A program made the position numbers and the translations under genes. Shown here piece by piece: positions 36,001 to 43,353 of a stretch of 64,000 bases of DNA (its first letter is position 1; every line of letters starts with the position of its first letter). The stretch is from Actinostola sp. cb2023 (lineage: Eukaryota > Cnidaria > Anthozoa > Actiniaria > Actinostolidae). The notes under the pieces were generated by a model that saw nothing but the letters and a program-made list of their open reading frames with translations, was not told where the DNA came from and did not search any database. Where the stretch lies: NCBI GenBank assembly GCA_033675265.1, contig JAUJYZ010000886.1, positions 62,001 to 126,000 on the forward strand, in the 5' to 3' direction.

Positions 36001-39000
36001 TTCCTTTGGTCTGTACATACTAGGTCTTTCTCTCTCTACCCTGTTCCATTCCTTTGGTCTGTACATACTAGGTCTTTCTCTCTCTACCCTGTTCCATTCC
36101 TTTGGTCTGTACATAGAGTGTAGGTCTTTCTCTCTCTACCCTGTTCCATTCCTTTGGTCTGTACATACAGTGTAGGTCTTTCTCTCTCTACCCTGTTCCA
36201 TTCCTTTGGTCTGTACATACAGTACTAGGTCTTTCTCTCTCTACCCTACCCTTTGTCTGTACATACTAGGTCTTTCTCTCTCTACCCTGTTCCATTCCTT
36301 TGTCTGTACATAGGTCTTTCTCTCTCTACCCTGTTCCATTCCTTTGGTCTGTACATACTAGTCTTTCTCTCTACCCTGTTCCATTCCTTTGGTCTGTACA
36401 TACTAGGTCTTTCTCTCTACCCTGTTCCATTCCTTTGGTCTGTACATACTAGGTCTTTCTCTCTACCCTGTTCCATTCCTTTGGTCTGTACATAGGTCTT
36501 TCTCTCTCTACCCTGTTCCATTCCTTTGGTCTGTACATACAGTGTAGGTCTTTCTCTCTCTACCCTGTTCCATTCCTTTGGTCTGTACATACTAGGTCTT
36601 TCTCTCTACCCTGTTCCATTCCTTTGGTCTGTACATACTAGGTCTTTCTCTCTACCCTGTTCCATTCCTTTGGTCTGTACATACTAGGTCTTTCTCTTTC
36701 TACCCTGTTCCATTCCTTTGGTCTGTACATAGGTCTTTCTCTCTCTACCCTGTTCCATTCCTTTGGTCTGTACATACAGTGTAGGTCTTTCTCTCTCTAC
36801 CCTGTTCCATTCCTTTGGTCTGTCCAGGTCTTTCTCTCTCTACCCTGTTCCATTCCTTTGGTCTGTACATACAGTGTAGGTCTTTCTCTCTCTACCCTGT
36901 TCCATTCCTTTGGTCTGTACATACTAGGTCTTTCTCTCTCTACCCTGTTCCATTCCTTTGGTCTGTACATACTGTCTTTTCTCTCTCCTGTTCCATTCCT
37001 TTGGTCTGTACATAGAGTGTAGGTCTTTCTCTCTCTACCCTGTTCCATTCCTTTGGTCTGTACATACAGTGTAGGTCTTTCTCTCTCTACCCTGTTCCAT
37101 TCCTTTGGTCTGTACATACAGTGTAGGTCTTTCTCTCTCTACCCTGTTCCATTCCTTTGGTCTGTACATACTAGGTCTTTCTCTCTCTACCCTGTTCCAT
37201 TCCTTTGGTCTGTACATACAGTGTAGGTCTTTCTCTCTCTACCCTGTTCCATTCCTTTGGTCTGTACATACTAGGTCTTTCTCTCTCTACCCTGTTCCAT
37301 TCCTTTGGTCTGTACATACTAGGTCTTTCTCTCTCTACCCTGTTCCATTCCTTTGGTCTGTACATAGAGTGTAGGTCTTTCTCTCTCTACCCTGTTCCAT
37401 TCCTTTGGTCTGTACATACAGTGTAGGTCTTTCTCTCTCTACCCTGTTCCATTCCTTTGGTCTGTACATACAGTGTAGGTCTTTCTCTCTCTACCCTGTT
37501 CCATTCCTTTGGTCTGTACATAGGTCTTTCTCTCTATACCCTGTTCCATTTCTTTGGTCTGTACATAGGTCTTACTCCTTCTTCATCCATGGGAGAGTAA
37601 GACTGACCACGTCAACAATATAGTCTTAGGGATGCAGAACTCTGGTTATGATAAGAAGTTCAGATTTGAAGTTGTGCGGTCAGCGTTGAAAGCCTACGAG
37701 AAGATCAAAGCATTGGATGAATATTGAATATTTTAGACTCATTAAAGCAATTCCTGGATGGAAAATAATATTGACATCATCAAGTCAAGACAATCGTCAT
37801 GACATCATGACAATCGTCCCCATCACTGTACCATCATGATAATTGTCCCCATCACTGTACCATCATGACAATCGTCCTCATCACTGCACCATGATGGCAA
37901 TCATCCCCATCACTGTACCATCATGACAATCATCCCCATCACTGTACCATCATGATAATCATCCGATCCCCATCACTGTACCATCATGATAATCATCCCC
38001 ATCACTGTACCATCATGACAATCATCCCCATCACTGTACCATCATGACAATCGTCCTCATCACTGTACCATCATGACAATCATCCCCATCACTGTACCAT
38101 CATGACAATCATCCCCATCACTGTACCATCATGATAATCATCCCCATCACTGTACTATCATGACAATCATCCCCATCACTGTACCATCATGACAATCGTC
38201 CTCATCACTGTACCATCATGATAATCGTCCCCATCGCTGTACCATCATGACAATCATCCCCATCACTGTACCATCATGACAATCGTCCTCATCACTGTAC
38301 CATCATGATAATCGTCCCCATCGCTGCACCATGATGGCAATCATCCCCATCACTGTACCATCATGACAATCATCCCCATCACTGTACCATCATGATAATC
38401 ATCCCCATCACTGTACCATCATGACAATCGTCCTCATCACTGTACGATTATGATAATCGTCCCCATCACTGTACCATCATGATAATCATCCCCATCACTG
38501 TACCATCATGACAATCATCCCCATCACTGTACCATCATGACAGTCATCCCCATCACTGTACCATTATGACAATCATCCCCATCACTGTACCATCATGATA
38601 ATCGTCCCCATCACTGTCCCATCATGACAATCGTCCCCATCGCTGCACCATGATGGCAATCATCCCCATCACTGTACCATCATGACAATCATCCCCATCA
38701 CTGTACCATCATGACAATCATCCCATCACTGTACCATCATGATAATCGTCCCCATCACTGTACCATCATGACAATCATCCCCATCACTGTTATACATCAC
38801 TGTACCATCATGATAATCATCCCCATTACTGTACCATCATGATAATCATCTCCATCACTGTACCATCATGACAATCATCCCCATCACTGCACCATGATGG
38901 CAATCATCCCCGTCACTGTACGATTATGATAATCATCCCCATCACTGTACCATGATGATAATCGTCCCCATCACTGTACCATCATGATAATCATCCCCAT

Positions 39001-42000
39001 CACTGTACGATTATGACAATCGTCCCCATCACTGTACCATCATGATAATCGTCCCCATCACTGTACCATCATGACAATCATCCCCATCACTGCACCATGA
39101 TGGCAATCATCCCCGTCACTATACCATCATGATAATCGTCCCCATCACTGTACCATCATGATAATCGTCCCCATCACTGTACCATCATGATAATCGTCCC
39201 CATGACTGTACCATTATGATAATCATCCCCATCACTGTACTATCATGATAATCGTCCCCATCACTGTACCATCATGATAATCGTCCCCATCACTGTACCA
39301 TCATGATAATCGTCCCCATCACTGTACCATCATGATAATCGTCCCCATCACTGTACCATCATGATAATCATCCCCATCACTGTACTATCATGATATGACA
39401 TACTGGTTCAAAACATTTTGAAGGAAGGCTTTAGACCAAGTACCTTGGGGTTAGGTTTAGGGTTATTATTATTATTGTAATTATTATTATTAAGTTAAGG
39501 AGAAAAACTAGTGATATTAAGCTACTACGTTTCGATGACATCCTGTCATCATTATCAAGTAAAGTGAGATGAATAATGAGTAACATATAAGTTACGTACG
39601 AAATTTACATAATTAACATAATGATGACATAATGATGACAACGGGTAGATCAGTATTTGTCACCCTAATAGGTGAAACGACAATGGACGATTGATTTGCA
39701 AAGTCTCCCTCGATAGGCGATTTCATAGGCGATTTCACGGACCAGCAAGCACGATTGGGCAGATAGTTTAGCGACAATGTATCTGCATCTGGAATAAGTT
39801 GGTTTTCAAGGGCATTAAGGTGCATCCTGTCTCCTTCTGTTAATATTTCATCGATTGTTCGACTCCTCCAGTGTGGCAATTGGCACGTGAGCTGAAAGAC
39901 TCATAAAAGCAGGAGGGGTTAATGGTATCTGTTCTGTGAAATAACTGTTCTTCCAGTACTTTCCTGGGAAATCTAAAATGATTTTCGCATTTCACTATAT
40001 TTGTATATTATATGGAACAATGAACTATCATCCCATAAAAATATATGAAATATACAGAATATATATTAGGTTATATGGATAGGAAATGTTTTTGTTCCTG
40101 GGAATTGTTTTATTTTATAAATAGTACCTTATTTAAGTACTTTTTTTTTTTTGTGTGTGTGTTTTTTGGTTATGAAATATTCTCTCTCCCTGGGAAAAAT
40201 TTTTCTGGGAAGACTTCTGGCTGGGTGAATAGAACAGATGTTATTGTCCCAGGGGACCACTAACCCCTCCTGTAAAAGCACATTGTCTTCCCCTCGAAAT
40301 TTCACTAAATCGTTCGTCACCCTGATGACTGCTTCCAGCAACGAATAAAGATGCGAAAGACATTGTTGTTAACTTAGAAAAGAACACTTACCTTGCTATA
40401 AATGTAGAAACGAACCAGTCGAAGCACGATGTGGATTTCGCAATATAAACCACGAGGTCATGAGCAGTGACGTCATAAGTCGAAGCATGATGTGGATTTC
40501 GCAATATAAACCACGAGGTCATGACCATTGACGTCATACTCAGAAATCATCTTGATCGATTCCTCAAATCTCGAATCAAGCTGGATAATAAAGAGCCCAG
40601 TGACACGCGTCCACACACAACACAGGAAGCCCATGTCCGGATTAGTTTCGCTGCTCGCTTCGCTCGCAGCAATTTCAAATTTTGTTGGCATTTTGTGACT
40701 CGTGCTCGTGCTTAGAGTGGAATCGAAGCCTTTTTGCTCGTACTTTATATCCGATTCTTCGATCAGTTCAATGGAATTATGTAAAGATCTTCATTTATTG
40801 TTGACGATCGCTTCATATTGAGGGGAAGGCAATGTTCTTTTATTAATCTTTCGGCTCTGGTGTGTGCTACGTCGCTGCACTGATTGCTACTGTGGACAAC
40901 ATAAGTAGTCGATCGAATCCCAGTACCGTATAAATGCTCTTGGAAACCAAGTCATCCCAGATGCAGAGACATTATCACTGAATTATCTGCCTAACAGCTC
41001 GTTCGTTTAAATAAAGGTGTCTGTCTATCTATCTATCGTGCCGCCAACCGTACCAAATCAGTTCCAAACAAATTATCAGTACCTTTGATCGTAGAGCCTA
41101 GGTACTGAGGCATTACTAATTGATTGGCAACTGCATGCAACGTATTTTATTCTAAATTCAAGATATAGGTGTTCATAAATGTAGCAAAATGAATACTGAA
41201 AAATCGATAAAGCACGTACATTGATAAAGAAAATATTATTATTTCTTTAGTGATAATAATTGCAGTCGGAGCGAAGCGTAGATGGCTTAGATTCTATGTC
41301 AATAGATTTCTAAAACTGTTAGCGGAAATCACATCTCTGTAAAAATCAATCAATCATAATGGACCGTTCCCACGGCTGAAATGGACAAGAAACGATCGCG
41401 AAATCAAAACATTTTTACGTGCATGGAGGATTGTTAAACCACTGAGTGAATAAAATTCACGAATCAGAATCTGTATCATGTGTATATCTCAAAAGCCTGA
41501 TGAAAAGAAAGCTCAAGAGTGTCCGCAGTTTACTGGAAAGAGAAACAATTCACCGTAAACATTGCAGATGATCATGACAGGGGATATCACGTGTACACTG
41601 ATACCATGTACTTGTACCGTGAGATGACAGGGGATATCACGTGTACACTGATACCATGTACTTGTACCGTGAGATGACAGGGGATATCACGTGTACACTG
41701 ATACCATGTACTTGTATCGTGAGATGACAGGGGATATCACGTGTACACTGATACCATGTACTTGTACCGTGAGATGACAGGGGATATCACGTGTACACTG
41801 ATACCATGTATTTGTACCGTGAGATGACAGGGGATATCACGTGTACACTGATACCATGTACTTGTACCGTGAGATGACAGGGGATATCTAATACCGTGAT
41901 ATCACGTGTGATACCATGTACTTGTACCGTGAGATGACAGGGGATATCACGTGTACACTGATACCATGTACTTGTACCGTGAGATGACAGGGGATATCGC

Positions 42001-43320
42001 GTGTACACTGATACCATGTACTTGTACCGTGAGATGACAGGGGATATCACGTGTACACTGATACCATGTACTTGTACCGTGAGATGACAGGGGATATCAC
42101 GTTTACACTGATACCATGTACTTGTACCGTGAGATGACAGGGGATATCACGTGTACACTGATTCCATGTACTTGTACCGTGAGATGACAGGGGATATCAC
42201 GTGTACACTGATACCATGTACTCGTACCGTCAGATGACAGGGGATATCACGTGTAGTTGTTCGTTTCATTCACTGTTCTTGATCTTAATTGTTACATATC
42301 GATATTATAACAAATGCGCATGTTTGCAATATTGGGCTAGCTGTGCTGCTTGAAATTGTCTTGGTTTTCGGAGGTCGCAATTTTTGACCTATGGTTAGCC
42401 TAGTATATTGTTTAATTAGCAACTTTAGGTACTTCATTGTCAAATCGCCCCAAAAAAGCCATCTTATCATTAATACAAATTTCAGTACACGATGGTATGC
42501 AATGATACTGAGGCTGTATCTTGGGAAAGGACTATTGTAGTCCTCTATCAACATAGTAACATTGATTGTATTTTATCACAGTATCATTAAATACACCTAT
42601 TCCAAAAATCGTTGTCCCCGCCGAAAGCAACAAGCAAGAAGCTGACGACCGCAAAGGGCATTGGGACTTTCTCATTATTCATTTATTCATCCGTAGACAT
42701 TTTTACAACATGCATTTTCAAATGGCCGAATTAGTTCAAAATGATTGCTATTCAACGCCCGTAGGAATAACTTCTCAAGTAATGAATTAATATAGGAGAT
42801 TCCCAAATTCCTTTGCGGTCGTCAGCTTGTTGCTTGTTGCTTCGGGCCCGGACAACAATATTTGGAATAGGTGTATAAATATTCATACTGAATAAGATTT
42901 AGATCTGTTAGTGCACCACTTGTAGTGTGATGATGATAATGATATGATTGTTTGTTGTTGTAGACAATACCTAAGACAATGTCATCCAGAGAAATGCTAA
43001 AATGGTACAACAAATGGGACATTTTTCTTAATTCTCAAGTGGATGATATAGCAGAACTCCAATCAGCTTTCCATACGTCTGAGTCCTGGGTTCATATGTT
43101 TATGGAGATTATAGCCGTTAATGGTGCCATATATGGCATTGGATTTTCCTTGTTTATGTGCATGGTTGCTGTTATTATCTTCACTGGTCATATCATGCTT
43201 TCTATCATTGTGATTTTAACCATATTAGGTAAGCAACAATGCAATTTTAAATCATAGCATATGCAACAGATGTGCATCTGAAAATTTTCGGATTGATATT
43301 TGCGCAATATAAGTGAATAA

Positions 43321-43353
<33 letters not shown>

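Larger units (their letters stand above)
39602..41010. mobile_element. Remnant of an unclassified transposon with inverted ends
   Basis: On the - strand, 39879-39700 reads [20 protein letters not shown] and [15 protein letters not shown]; on the + strand, 40945-40995 reads [16 protein letters not shown]. The same coding segment is thus present twice in opposite orientation, as in a fold-back element. I recall similar segments in uncharacterised transposon proteins of marine invertebrates but cannot name the family. A separate MITE sits inside at 39900-40285. Confidence 0.4.

Noticed and set aside
34873..37575. Long ORFs such as [15 protein letters not shown] repeats
   Set aside because: Same period as the 46-50 bp tandem repeat, present on both strands; no independent coding evidence.
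37786..39398. CRISPR-like look of the 29-bp array
   Set aside because: The units follow each other without unique spacers; it is a minisatellite in a eukaryotic intron.
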